Notes: generated by a model not told the origin, from the sequence alone. Positions 8,876 through 21,190 are shown, counted from the first letter of the stretch. The stretch: 64,000 nt of DNA from Aestuariispira insulae (GCF_003385955.1 NZ_QRDW01000004.1:124001-188000), one strand, 5' to 3'. Program-made: numbers and translations.

Positions 8876-8965
8876 TCAATCCTGTCTGTCCCGGCAGGGG
8901 AAAGGGCGAATGTCATCGGTCATGCCCATGAAACAATCCGCAATCCTTGCCCCAAAACCGGTCAT
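8876..8965 (-). CDS. Possible 29-residue small protein between ctaD and ctaG
   Basis: An open frame of 29 codons begins with MTGFGARIADCFMGM and ends in PFPCRDRQD. Its ATG has TAAGGGAG seven bases upstream, a strong ribosome site that overlaps the ctaD stop codon, and its stop lies five bases before the ctaG ATG, so the spacing fits a translated operon member. It has no clear membrane helix, so it does not look like the CoxF-type small protein found in many alphaproteobacterial cox operons. It could simply be a translational coupler for ctaG. Function unknown. Confidence 0.4.
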   Translation of the reverse strand: MTGFGARIADCFMGMTDDIRPFPCRDRQD

Positions 8966-8977
8966 CTGGTCGCTCCC

Positions 8978-11451
<2,474 letters not shown>

Positions 11452-11541
11452 GGCGATCAACTCCCCTTATTTTAGATACCCGGATTATGTCCCGGTCCGG
11501 GCGTACTCTTATCCGTCAGAGGCCGGATCTCCGGCCGGACC

Positions 11542-12402
11542 TCAAAACGGCAGATGAACATCCATGATGACAGCGATGAACAGCGCCATCAGATATTTCA
11601 TGGAAGCGAAGAAATTCTTCATAGCGACGTCTTCTTCCGGTCGCTTCAGAAGTCGGATATTCCAGTAAATCAAATAGATACCGGACAAGACAGCACCGAT
11701 GCCATATATGTGGCCCAACTCCCCGAATGCCCAGGGCAGTAGGGAGGAGCCAACCAACAGAACGGTATTTACAAAAATCCAATAAGCGGTTCGGCGATTG
11801 CCGACCACAACCGGCAGCATTGGCACGCCGGCCTTGGCATATTGATCCTTCAATTTAATCGCCAGCGCCCAGAAATGGGATGGGGTCCAGAAAAACAGCA
11901 CCACCGCCAGCAGCATGGGCAAAAACCATTGGTCCGGATTAACCGCCGCTGCGCCCGCGAGCACGGCAAAGGAGCCGGCCATACCGCCAATGACGATATT
12001 CCAGAGATTGCGCCGTTTCAGCCAGACCGTATAAACGATACCGTAGAAGAAGGCCCCCAGGAACAGGTGGGTTGCCACAACCGGGTTAAACATCCAGATC
12101 GCGATGCCGCATCCGGCAGCCAGACAGCTGGCTGCGATCAACAGCACAAGGTTATGATTGCGGATGGCACGCTGTGCAAAGGGCCGTTTGGCCGTGCGTG
12201 GCATCAACCGGTCAATATCCCGGTCATAAAAGTGATTGAAGATAGAAGAAGAGGCTGAGCCCAGCATCATTGCCAGAACCAGAACCATCAATTCTGAGAA
12301 CTCTATTTTACCTTTTTCCACTGTCGCCAGATAGCCGACGACGGCAGTCATGGCGATCATCACTCCAATACGGAGTTTCGCCAACTGCAGATAGTTGCCC
12401 AT
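11542..12402 (-). CDS. ctaB: Protohaem IX farnesyltransferase (haem O synthase)
   Basis: 286 residues of the UbiA prenyltransferase fold with about nine membrane helices. The first Asp-rich motif is NHFYDRDIDRLMPRTAKRP; a second conserved loop is DQYAKAGVPMLPVVVG. It converts haem B to haem O, precursor of the haem A used by ctaD. Here it is the first gene of the cta operon, whereas many relatives place it after ctaD; the operon promoter should therefore lie in the AT-rich 281 bases upstream, where no gene is seen. Confidence 0.93.
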   Translation of the reverse strand: MGNYLQLAKLRIGVMIAMTAVVGYLATVEKGKIEFSELMVLVLAMMLGSASSSIFNHFYDRDIDRLMPRTAKRPFAQRAIRNHNLVLLIAASCLAAGCGIAIWMFNPVVATHLFLGAFFYGIVYTVWLKRRNLWNIVIGGMAGSFAVLAGAAAVNPDQWFLPMLLAVVLFFWTPSHFWALAIKLKDQYAKAGVPMLPVVVGNRRTAYWIFVNTVLLVGSSLLPWAFGELGHIYGIGAVLSGIYLIYWNIRLLKRPEEDVAMKNFFASMKYLMALFIAVIMDVHLPF

Positions 12403-12630
12403 TTTAACATCCCTGTACGCTTACTAATTTTTTTGTTGAGAACGTACTTTTTGTTTTTTTATTACTTGGAACTATGGCCCGGATAGATTCTGAATACAAC
12501 ATAGAAAATCCGGAAAATTATATTGCTATCAACAAGTAAACTGTGATCAAAAACTTCTGGCAAAGTTATGCATACCGCAGGAACCCGCGGATTCGCAAAA
12601 ATGTGTGAGATCCCTAAATAAGCCAGGGGA

Positions 12631-12653
12631 CGGTGCGACAATATTTCGCACCG
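12631..12653 (-). terminator. Hairpin after the oxidase-like gene
   Basis: An 8-base-pair perfect stem, CGGTGCGA and TCGCACCG, with a 7-base loop lies 30 bases beyond the stop of the divergent oxidase gene. No clear T run follows, so it may be a weak terminator or an mRNA-stabilising hairpin rather than a classical terminator. The remaining spacer to ctaB (12403-12630) is AT-rich and holds no gene. Confidence 0.4.
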
Positions 12654-12683
12654 GCCCGGGCCGTTGTTCCATGTTTTAAGATA

Positions 12684-14060
12684 TTAGGTCACACTTTTTA
12701 CGGGAATCGGCGCATTGGGCGATTTCTTCAGCAGCAATCGAAGTGCCATGATCACAAAGATGGCGCCCGCAAGAATCGCAAGTCCGCCACCCAGGCCAAA
12801 AACACCGGCGGCGATCTTCTTTTCCACACTATCCAGGGCCTGGTCGGCGCCAGATGTTTTCCGCTGGACCCCATGGCCGCCGGCCAAAAACAGGCCGATG
12901 GCATGAATGGTCTGACCGATGCCATACATATAAAACTGCGCCAGAAGCATGCGTTTTCCCCATTTTCCGGTGATCTCAGGGGTGCCCAGTTCGGGCAGGA
13001 TCACCTGGAAATATACCGCCATCAGCACGATCTGGATGCTGCCGATGGCCGCATGGTAATGGGCCGGAACACGGGTGTCGCTGCCATCCAGCAAAAGCCC
13101 GAATACACCACTGAGATTAAACATGAAAAGAGAAGTCAGAAGCGCAACCGAGAGATAATCTCCTAAGCGTAATCCACCCTTTTCGGACAATTTCAGCAAA
13201 ATAGCGAGGCCAACGGCGGTCGGCGGGAGAACCAGGCCATAGCGCAGCATCTCCGTGAAAAAGGTTTTGTGGTCTGTTGAGGTCAATTCCATCAGGAAAT
13301 AGCTCACCGGTCCCGGCAGGGTCGACAGCGCCAGCACCAGCATTAACAGCGCAAAAATACGGGCATTCAATAAATCGCTGTTCCAGATTCGGCGGGCGAT
13401 AATGATCCAGCAGATGATCAGGATTGCGGTGTTAAAAAATTGCAATACATGGCCGCCGCCCCAGAAAATCAGTTCGTTAAAGGCAAGATCATCCAGTCCA
13501 TCCGGGATCTGAAAACGCGCTATTAAAAAACAGCCAAGGGCGACCAGATAAATCAAGGCCAAAGCGCCCAGGGCATAGCCCAGGCTTGAGGCGCGCATAC
13601 TGGCTGATTTGAGGGAAAAAAGGTGGCGCAGGCTGATCAGGGCTAGACTGGAAAACAGCAAGATCAGGCCGCCATAATAAAGTGGATCGTTGAGGATCGG
13701 AACATAATTGTTCAAGGATGGCAGGGCGGAAGGCATGAAGGTCGGGAGAACCAATCCTGCAAATCCAAGCGATGTCAGTGCAATGGCCAGCAGACCGACA
13801 AGATTTCTTCCGTCTTTGATATCCGCCTTGAGACGGGCATAGGCCATCAGTGTGCCCGCTACAGATAAGAACCAGACGACAAAGGAAAAAATCACATGGC
13901 CAACCAGGCCTTTTCGAAAGGTCGGCGGATCAGACCAAAGCGCGAAATCATAAATCACCGGCACGCGGGCTGCCAGCACGGCAATCACGATAACGCCCGA
14001 GAGGGCCAGCGCGATGAGCGAAATCAGTGTCCAGGCTCGCAATTCACCATAAGCTGTCAT
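12684..14060 (-). CDS. Divergent haem-copper oxidase subunit I-like membrane protein
   Basis: 458 residues with about twelve membrane helices in the COX1 layout. Candidate ligands: H55 (GLVGHVIFSF, low-spin haem), H204 (FWGGGHVLQF, CuB), D263-H264 (STDHKTFF, where ordinary oxidases have a His pair) and H335/H337 (VPAHYHAAIGS, the two haem ligands). It most resembles the cbb3/NOR-like branch but is not a standard CcoN: no ccoO or ccoP gene and no CuA subunit is nearby. ATG 14060 has GAGG six bases upstream. It follows a DUF420 gene after seven bases, and ctaB lies downstream. Activity (oxygen, nitric oxide, or a haem-handling role) is not decided by the sequence. Confidence 0.7.
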   Translation of the reverse strand: MTAYGELRAWTLISLIALALSGVIVIAVLAARVPVIYDFALWSDPPTFRKGLVGHVIFSFVVWFLSVAGTLMAYARLKADIKDGRNLVGLLAIALTSLGFAGLVLPTFMPSALPSLNNYVPILNDPLYYGGLILLFSSLALISLRHLFSLKSASMRASSLGYALGALALIYLVALGCFLIARFQIPDGLDDLAFNELIFWGGGHVLQFFNTAILIICWIIIARRIWNSDLLNARIFALLMLVLALSTLPGPVSYFLMELTSTDHKTFFTEMLRYGLVLPPTAVGLAILLKLSEKGGLRLGDYLSVALLTSLFMFNLSGVFGLLLDGSDTRVPAHYHAAIGSIQIVLMAVYFQVILPELGTPEITGKWGKRMLLAQFYMYGIGQTIHAIGLFLAGGHGVQRKTSGADQALDSVEKKIAAGVFGLGGGLAILAGAIFVIMALRLLLKKSPNAPIPVKSVT

Positions 14061-14067
14061 AATGGCC

Positions 14068-14496
14068 TCAAGCGGATGGCGGATAGATATGGAATGCCAT
14101 GGCATAAACTACCAGGCCGCTGACACAAACAAACAGCCATAGCGGCAATGTGTATCGGGCAATGGCCTTATGCCGGTCGAACCGCTTTTTCCAGGCTCGC
14201 AAAATGGTTGTGATGATCATCGGCAGGCAGATGACAGCCGCCAGGATATGAATGATCAGGATGGTGAAATAGACAGGACGGATAAATCCTTCCCCTGAAA
14301 ACGGGGTCTGACCGATATGATAGTGATAGGTCAGGTAGGATGCTAGGAAGATGGCAGATACGGTAATCGCGCCGATCATTGTGCGTTTATGCGCCTCCCG
14401 CCGACCGCTGCGGATAAAGAAATACGCCACTGTCAAAAGCACCAAACTAAGCGCATTACAGAAAGCCTGAAAATGCGCTAAATCCTGAATTTCCAT
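14068..14496 (-). CDS. DUF420 family membrane protein (CtaM-like)
   Basis: 142 residues, four membrane helices. The DUF420 pattern is plain: SYLTYHYHIGQTPFSGEG, IRPVYFTILIIHILAAV and FDRHKAIARYTLPLWLFV. Conserved histidines (H58, H60, H82 region, H108 region) lie at membrane edges. CtaM, a DUF420 protein of Gram-positive bacteria, is needed for aa3 oxidase maturation. ATG 14496 has GGGAAGA upstream. It is the first gene of a pair with the divergent oxidase-like subunit, suggesting a maturation or subunit role for that protein rather than for the aa3 oxidase alone. Confidence 0.8.
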   Translation of the reverse strand: MEIQDLAHFQAFCNALSLVLLTVAYFFIRSGRREAHKRTMIGAITVSAIFLASYLTYHYHIGQTPFSGEGFIRPVYFTILIIHILAAVICLPMIITTILRAWKKRFDRHKAIARYTLPLWLFVCVSGLVVYAMAFHIYPPSA

Positions 14497-14672
14497 ATGT
14501 TCTTCCCACCTGTTCAATAGAGGGGACATTTGCATCCCTTGGCCTTCGACGACCGTTATCATTGGTGGAAACGTTAACGGGTCTTGATTAGCTTGGCAAT
14601 TGCAGCGAGCCTTTTTCAAAGTTGATAGGATGTGCTAGGTCAAAAGGGACAGGCGCGGCCTAACCTATCGAA

Positions 14673-16556
14673 GTGAATTTTTCTTTGGACCAGGAACGAA
14701 CATACCACCCGGAGCCTTTTATTCCGGACAAAAGACACCCGTTTTACCGGCGGCCGCGGTTTCTTTTCGGCCTGTTGATATTCCTCGTTGTGACCGCGCT
14801 GATGCTGTGGCAACTCCACGGGGCCACCAAACGATTTTATCTTCTTGAGCTGGAAGCGGATGGGCAGCGTAAACTGACGCTTTATGTCTCAGCCCTTCGT
14901 GGGGAGTTGCAAAAATACCGGACCTTACCTGCTGTCCTGGCCAAGCACCCGGTCACCCAGAATTTGCTTTCCGATCCGACGTCCAAAGACCGGGTCATGG
15001 CTGCCAATGCCCTTTATTTGGAGATAAGGGATCTGACCGGGGCCGATGAGATTTATCTCCTGCAGCAAGATGCGACTACGCTGGCCGCCAGTAATCACAG
15101 ACAAGCCGATTCATTTGTCGGAAAAAACTTCGCATACCGACCCTACTATCAGGAAGCCGTCAAAGGAAAGCTTGGTCAATATTCAGCCCTGGGCACGACA
15201 TCACGGCGGCGCGGTCATTATTTTGCCAGTCCGGTCAGGGTAAATGACCGCATCATGGGGGTCCTGGTCGTCAAGGTGGACGTGGCCGCCTTGGAAGGGA
15301 TTTTCAACGACAGGGATTTGACCGCCCTGGTCACCGATCTGCATGGTGTCGTTTTCATGTCCAATCGCCGGGATTGGGTTTTTCGGTCGCTGACTGAGCT
15401 TCCCGCCGCCACTTTGGACGAAATCGGTGAAAGCCGACGCTATCAGGATGTTGCCATCAAGCCGCTTCCGGTGCAGGAGAGCGCAGTGACCGAAGACGGT
15501 TTGCGGCTTTTGATATTGCCGGCATCGGGTGAGGGGCCGCCCGTCAATAAAACCTTTTTGCGGTTGACCAAACCGATGCTGGACGTGGATTGGTATCTTT
15601 CCCTATTAACCCCAATCCGGGAAGCGTCGGCGCAAGCCGATATGATTACCGTTCTGGCAGGGATTGTTTCGGCCCTTGTTGCACTGACACTTTATACAAT
15701 GTCAGGCAAACGCAGGGAAATGCGGGATAGACTTAGCGCGCAACAGCATGCGCGTGAACAGTTGGAAAAATTCACCCATGAACTGGAGAGCCGGGTTGAA
15801 AGCCGTACGAAAGAACTGCGTCAAACACAAAATGAACTGGTTCAGGCCGCTAAACTGGCAGCTCTGGGACAGATGTCAGCAGGCCTGAGTCATGAGTTAA
15901 ACCAGCCGCTGACCGCCATCAAGGCCTATGCGGAAAATGCGGTGAAACTGATTGACCGGGATAAACCTGAACAGGCAGGGCGTAATCTGGAAGTGATCTC
16001 GGATCTCATTTCACGGATGGCCGATATCATCCGTCATCTTAAAACATTCGCCCGGGAGAGTTCTGGCACGTTACAACCTGTTGATCTGAATCTCGTGATC
16101 AAGGACAGCCTTCTCTTCATGGGGGCCCGTCTGGAACGGGACGGGATAGATCTGCAATACTCCCCTTCAAGCCAGCCGATCATGATTAATGCGGACGCTC
16201 AGCGACTGCAGCAGGTGTTGGTCAACCTGATTGGCAATGCCATGGATGCGATGCGAGAGGATCGGCAAAAATATCTGACCATCCGCACTATGTCCGAGGG
16301 GGCGCAATGCAGGATTTTCGTGGCCGATAGCGGGCCTGGCATTGCCGTGGAGCCGACTGAACGGATCTTTGATCCCTTTTTTACAACGAAGGAAATCGGT
16401 GAGGGCCTTGGTCTTGGGCTGTCTATTTCTTACAATATTATTAAAGACTTCCATGGTCTTCTTAGTGTGTCGAACAAAGATTCGGGTGGCGCGGAATTCT
16501 GCATTGCCCTGCCGGTTTTGCAAGAAGCCAATAAACATACGGAACAGGTGGCATGA
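14673..16556 (+). CDS. dctB: Sensor histidine kinase DctB (C4-dicarboxylate sensing)
   Basis: 627 residues. Two membrane helices (about 31-50 and 325-345) bracket a periplasmic tandem-PAS sensor typical of DctB (YLEIRDLTGADEIYLL, FAYRPYYQEAVKGKLG, YFASPVRV). A coiled coil (about 350-390) leads to a HisKA box, MSAGLSHELNQPLTAIKAYA, with the phospho-acceptor His, and an ATPase domain with the N box (NLIGNAMDA), DSGPGI and GLGLGLSIS. The start is GTG with no strong ribosome site, so it is uncertain by some codons. It overlaps dctD by four bases and lies upstream of dctPQM, its presumed target. Confidence 0.92.
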   Translation: MNFSLDQERTYHPEPFIPDKRHPFYRRPRFLFGLLIFLVVTALMLWQLHGATKRFYLLELEADGQRKLTLYVSALRGELQKYRTLPAVLAKHPVTQNLLSDPTSKDRVMAANALYLEIRDLTGADEIYLLQQDATTLAASNHRQADSFVGKNFAYRPYYQEAVKGKLGQYSALGTTSRRRGHYFASPVRVNDRIMGVLVVKVDVAALEGIFNDRDLTALVTDLHGVVFMSNRRDWVFRSLTELPAATLDEIGESRRYQDVAIKPLPVQESAVTEDGLRLLILPASGEGPPVNKTFLRLTKPMLDVDWYLSLLTPIREASAQADMITVLAGIVSALVALTLYTMSGKRREMRDRLSAQQHAREQLEKFTHELESRVESRTKELRQTQNELVQAAKLAALGQMSAGLSHELNQPLTAIKAYAENAVKLIDRDKPEQAGRNLEVISDLISRMADIIRHLKTFARESSGTLQPVDLNLVIKDSLLFMGARLERDGIDLQYSPSSQPIMINADAQRLQQVLVNLIGNAMDAMREDRQKYLTIRTMSEGAQCRIFVADSGPGIAVEPTERIFDPFFTTKEIGEGLGLGLSISYNIIKDFHGLLSVSNKDSGGAEFCIALPVLQEANKHTEQVA

Positions 16557-17902
16557 GTGACCCGACAATCCTTTTGGTGGATGATGAAGAGCCGATCCGG
16601 CTCTCCTGCGGCCAGGCTTTCGAGATCGAGGATATGCCCTGCCTTGCCTTTCCATCCACCAGTGGTGTGATGGATCATATCTCCCGATCTTTTCCCGGGG
16701 TTGTTGTTACGGATGTACGCATGCCCAACGAAGACGGGATGGCTTTGCTCTCTAGAATTCAGGCAATAGACCCCGATATTCCGGTCATTCTTGTGACCGG
16801 ACATGGCGATGTGGCGCTGGCTGTGGAAGCCATGCGGGCAGGGGCTTATGATTTCATCGAAAAACCGTTTGAAACGGATAGGCTGATCGATGTGGTCCGG
16901 CGAGGGTTGGAAAAGCGAAGCTTGATCTTGCAGAACCGTAACCTGACCCAACAACTGGAACAGTCTGATGGCCTGTCATCTGTTTTGATCGGCCGTTCAG
17001 ATCCGATGCGCGCTCTGCGACAGGATATCCGTTCAGTTGCCGATACTGCGGCCGATATTTTGGTTCTGGGGGAAACCGGGGCCGGCAAGGAGATTGTCTC
17101 ACGCTGCCTGCATAACCACAGTCCCCGAGCCAAGGGGCGTTTTGTGGCCATCAATTGCGGTGCGATTCCAGATAATATTATTGAAAGCGAATTGTTTGGC
17201 CATGAAGCAGGGGCTTTCACCGGCGCGCAGAAACGACGGATCGGTAAGTTTGAATATGCAACCGGCGGCACGATTTTTCTCGACGAGATCGAGAGCATGC
17301 CGATGGATCTGCAGGTCAAAATGTTGCGCGTCCTGGAAGAGCGGGCGTTAGAGCGGCTGGGGGGGAATGAAATGATTCCCCTGGATGTCCGGGTCATTGC
17401 CGCGACCAAAGTGGATCTGCTTGAAGCCAGTGGCCGGGGAGATTTCCGAGAAGACCTCTATTATCGGTTGAATGTTGTATCGATCAATATTCCTGCATTG
17501 CGGGATCGCAAGCAGGATATTCCCCTGCTTTTCACTTTGTTTGCCGGTCAGGCTGCTAAACGTCATGGCAGGGATAACCCCATGCCGGACCAGAATCTGC
17601 TGCTGGGCCTGATGTCCCATGACTGGCCGGGAAATGTCAGGGAGTTGAAAAACTCGGCAGAACGATTTGTTCTCGGGCTGCCGCCATTATCAGGGAACAT
17701 TCTCCAGGTCCGAAAAGATGTGCAGGGAAGCCCTCTTGTCAATCAGGTCGAAGCATTCGAACGCCATTTGATCGAGCAGGCGCTGGCAGAAGCCAGAGGA
17801 TCAGCCAAACAGGCTTACGAAAGCCTCGGATTGCCACGCAAAACCTTTTACGACAAGCTCAAGAAATATGGGTTGGATCGAAAGGACTTTCTTCGCGAAT
17901 AG
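16553..17902 (+). CDS. dctD: Sigma-54-dependent response regulator DctD
   Basis: 449 residues in three parts: a receiver (ILLVDDEEPIRLS, phospho-Asp in VVTDVRMPNEDG, Lys in IEKPFE), an AAA+ sigma-54 activation domain (GETGAGKEIVSR Walker A, ELFGHEAGAFTGA with the GAFTGA loop, GTIFLDEIESMP Walker B) and a C-terminal Fis-type helix-turn-helix (AKQAYESLGLPRKTFYDKLK). It activates dicarboxylate uptake genes from distant enhancer sites. Two such sites and a sigma-54 promoter lie directly downstream, ahead of dctP. Confidence 0.95.
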   Translation: MSDPTILLVDDEEPIRLSCGQAFEIEDMPCLAFPSTSGVMDHISRSFPGVVVTDVRMPNEDGMALLSRIQAIDPDIPVILVTGHGDVALAVEAMRAGAYDFIEKPFETDRLIDVVRRGLEKRSLILQNRNLTQQLEQSDGLSSVLIGRSDPMRALRQDIRSVADTAADILVLGETGAGKEIVSRCLHNHSPRAKGRFVAINCGAIPDNIIESELFGHEAGAFTGAQKRRIGKFEYATGGTIFLDEIESMPMDLQVKMLRVLEERALERLGGNEMIPLDVRVIAATKVDLLEASGRGDFREDLYYRLNVVSINIPALRDRKQDIPLLFTLFAGQAAKRHGRDNPMPDQNLLLGLMSHDWPGNVRELKNSAERFVLGLPPLSGNILQVRKDVQGSPLVNQVEAFERHLIEQALAEARGSAKQAYESLGLPRKTFYDKLKKYGLDRKDFLRE

Positions 17903-17913
17903 CCGATAAAATT

Positions 17914-17931
17914 TGTGTGAAAATCCGCACA
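17914..17931. promoter_or_regulatory. DctD enhancer site 1
   Basis: TGTGTGAAAATCCGCACA differs at only two or three positions from the rhizobial DctD-binding sequence I recall (TGTGCGGAAATCCGCACA). It begins 11 bases after the dctD stop and about 120 bases upstream of the sigma-54 promoter of dctP, the right range for an enhancer. Confidence 0.75.
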
Positions 17932-17947
17932 ATGTGGATTTTGAAAT

Positions 17948-17965
17948 TGTCCGGAATTGGTGACA
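17948..17965. promoter_or_regulatory. Possible DctD enhancer site 2
   Basis: TGTCCGGAATTGGTGACA lies 34 bases after site 1 and keeps the TGT...ACA ends and the CGGAA core of the DctD motif, matching about 12 of 18 positions. Tandem strong and weak DctD sites are known upstream of rhizobial dctA. Confidence 0.45.
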
Positions 17966-18049
17966 AAATAACGAATCTTACTCAATGCTCCTTCATTAAT
18001 ATCGTTTATTTTCAATTATTTATTGTCTGTTTTGTGCTGGCTGCATGTC

Positions 18050-18065
18050 TGGCATGCAGATTGCT
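18050..18065 (+). promoter_or_regulatory. Sigma-54 promoter of dctPQM
   Basis: TGGCATGCAGATTGCT fits the sigma-54 consensus TGGCACG-N4-TTGCW with one mismatch and the exact GG-to-GC spacing of ten bases. It lies 78 bases before the dctP ATG and downstream of the DctD enhancer sites. Confidence 0.85.
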
Positions 18066-18124
18066 CATATCAGGCATATCGAAATTACCCCTGCAACAGA
18101 CAGGGGGCTTGGAAGTGAACCTGA

Positions 18125-19135
<1,011 letters not shown>

Positions 19136-19166
19136 TCACCACCTTAGTCCGGGAAGGAGATTGGGC

Positions 19167-19766
19167 ATGTCCCAGAAAGAAACTTTCCTGGGTTCCGTGA
19201 TCGATCGGCTGGAGGAGGGCGTTATCGCCCTCCTTTTCGCCGCGATGACCCTGGTGACCTTCACCCAGGTTGTCGCCCGCTACGGATTTAATTCCGGCGC
19301 GGTATGGGCCCTGGAACTCACAACCTACCTGTTTGCCTGGATGGTTCTGTTCGGCATTTCCTATGGCGTCAAGAAAAACGCCCATCTCGGCGTTGATGCC
19401 GTGGTCAATTTGTTCGGTAAAAAGGGGCAAAGGACCTTGGGGATGATCGCGGTTATTGCCTCTATGGTTTATGCTGCCATCCTGTTCTATGGCGGATATG
19501 AATATGTCGCCAAACTGTTCAAGATCGGTATCGAAGCGGAAGATCTGCCGATCCCCCGATGGGTGCCGATGGTAATTCTCCCGGTTGGCATGGCGTTGCT
19601 GTTTTTCCGGTTTTCGCAAGTCGCCTGGCGCATTTTAACTGGTCTTCAGGATGGATTGGTGTTGGGCAACGAGGCAGCGGATGCCATGAAGGAATATCTG
19701 GACCGCGTCGCCGAGGAAGGCGCCGAAGAGCGCCGTAAAAAACAAGATCCGACGGGGAGTGTCTGA
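19167..19766 (+). CDS. dctQ: TRAP transporter small permease DctQ
   Basis: About 199 residues with four membrane helices, DctQ family (VVARYGFNSGAVWALELTTY, LFGISYGVKKNAHLGVD). It pairs with DctM as the membrane part of the sodium-driven TRAP transporter. ATG 19167 is preceded by GGAAGGAGA; the TTG two codons earlier is a poorer choice. A charged tail after the last helix (EEGAEERRKKQD) faces the cytoplasm. Its stop overlaps the dctM start (TGATG). Confidence 0.92.
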   Translation: MSQKETFLGSVIDRLEEGVIALLFAAMTLVTFTQVVARYGFNSGAVWALELTTYLFAWMVLFGISYGVKKNAHLGVDAVVNLFGKKGQRTLGMIAVIASMVYAAILFYGGYEYVAKLFKIGIEAEDLPIPRWVPMVILPVGMALLFFRFSQVAWRILTGLQDGLVLGNEAADAMKEYLDRVAEEGAEERRKKQDPTGSV

Positions 19767-21124
19767 TGGAAATCGCATTTTTGTTTATTGCGTTGTTCAC
19801 GCTGCTGTTGATCGGAACGCCCATTGCCATTTCACTGGGCCTGTCCAGCGTGCTGACCATTTTGTTTTTCTCCAACGATTCCCTGGCATCGGTGGCTTTG
19901 AAGCTGTTCGAAACCATGGAACATTATACGCTATTGGCCATTCCCTTCTTCATCCTGTCGTCGGCTTTCCTGTCGACCGGTGGGGTGGCGCGCCGTTTGA
20001 TCCGGTTCGCCATTGACTGTGTCGGTCATCTGCGTGGCGGTATGGCCATGGCCAGTGTGCTGGCCTGTATGTTCTTTGCCGCCGTTTCCGGGTCTTCACC
20101 GGCCACGGTTGTTGCTATCGGCTCCATTGTGATTGCCGGTATGGTGAAGGCTGGCTATAGCCGTGAATTTGCTGCCGGAGTGATCTGTAATTCCGGTACT
20201 TTGGGCATTCTGATCCCGCCGTCCATCGTCATGGTGGTTTATGCAGCGGCCACGGATGTTTCTGTCGGCAGGCTTTTCATGGCAGGCGTGATCCCGGGTA
20301 TTGTTGCGGGATTGATGCTGATGATCGGCATCTATGTGGCAGCCAGGATCAAAAACATGCCCCGCATGGAGCGTGCTTCCTTTTCAGAGATGTGGGCGGC
20401 TTTCCGAGAAGCCGTCTGGGGCCTGATGTTGGTTGTGATCATCATGGGCGGCATATACGGCGGTATCTTCACCCCGACCGAGGCTGCGGCTGTAGCGGCT
20501 GTTTATGCATTCATCATCGCGGTTTTCGTTTATCGTGACATGGGGCCGCTCAAAGGCATGGAGAAGATTTCTGCTGGCGAGTGGCTGATGGCGTTGCCGC
20601 GGTCGATTTTCCACAAGGATGTGAACCATGTGGTGGTAGAGGCTGCGAAGATCACCATCATGCTGCTGTTCATCGTGGCCAATGCCATGCTGTTTGCCCA
20701 TGTGCTGACCACGGAACGCATTCCCCATGTGATCACGGAAACCATTATCGGGGCGGGTCTGTCGCCCTGGGTATTTCTGATTGTTGTGAATATTCTGCTG
20801 CTGTTGGCGGGCAATTTCATGGAGCCGTCTGCCATTTTGCTGATCATGGCACCGATCCTGTTTCCGATCGCCATGCAGTTGGGCATTGATCCCATTCATC
20901 TGGGGATCATCATGGTGGTCAATATGGAGATCGGCCTGATCACACCGCCGGTCGGGCTCAATCTGTTCGTCACATCGGGCATAACGGGCATGAACATCCT
21001 GCAGGTGGTCAAGGCGGCATTGCCCTGGCTTTGCATCCTGCTGGTGTTCTTGGGACTGGTGACTTACATCCCGTTCCTGTCGACCTTCTTGCCGGATCTG
21101 GCCTTCGGGCCGCAGATTCATTGA
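19766..21124 (+). CDS. dctM: TRAP transporter large permease DctM
   Basis: 452 residues, about twelve membrane segments. DctM hallmarks: FAAVSGSSPATVVAIG, CNSGTLGILIPPSIVMVVY, GGIFTPTEAAAVAAVYA and GLITPPVGLNLFVTSG. It is the transport subunit of the system. Overlap with dctQ indicates translational coupling. The operon ends 27 bases later at a strong hairpin terminator. Confidence 0.94.
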   Translation: MEIAFLFIALFTLLLIGTPIAISLGLSSVLTILFFSNDSLASVALKLFETMEHYTLLAIPFFILSSAFLSTGGVARRLIRFAIDCVGHLRGGMAMASVLACMFFAAVSGSSPATVVAIGSIVIAGMVKAGYSREFAAGVICNSGTLGILIPPSIVMVVYAAATDVSVGRLFMAGVIPGIVAGLMLMIGIYVAARIKNMPRMERASFSEMWAAFREAVWGLMLVVIIMGGIYGGIFTPTEAAAVAAVYAFIIAVFVYRDMGPLKGMEKISAGEWLMALPRSIFHKDVNHVVVEAAKITIMLLFIVANAMLFAHVLTTERIPHVITETIIGAGLSPWVFLIVVNILLLLAGNFMEPSAILLIMAPILFPIAMQLGIDPIHLGIIMVVNMEIGLITPPVGLNLFVTSGITGMNILQVVKAALPWLCILLVFLGLVTYIPFLSTFLPDLAFGPQIH

Positions 21125-21151
21125 GATAGACCCAAGGGATAAAAAAGGAAG

Positions 21152-21183
21152 CGGCCGGCAGGAAACTGCCGGCCGTCTATTTT
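21152..21183 (+). terminator. Terminator of dctPQM
   Basis: A ten-base-pair GC stem (CGGCCGGCAG / CTGCCGGCCG) closed by a GAAA tetraloop is followed by TCTATTTTTG. It lies 27 bases beyond the dctM stop. Confidence 0.85.
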
Positions 21184-21190
21184 TGGGAAA

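Noticed and set aside
12403-12683. A gene or small RNA in the spacer between the oxidase-like gene and ctaB
   Set aside because: AT-rich sequence with one hairpin; no frame with a ribosome site, and the TATAAT seen has no -35 at proper spacing.
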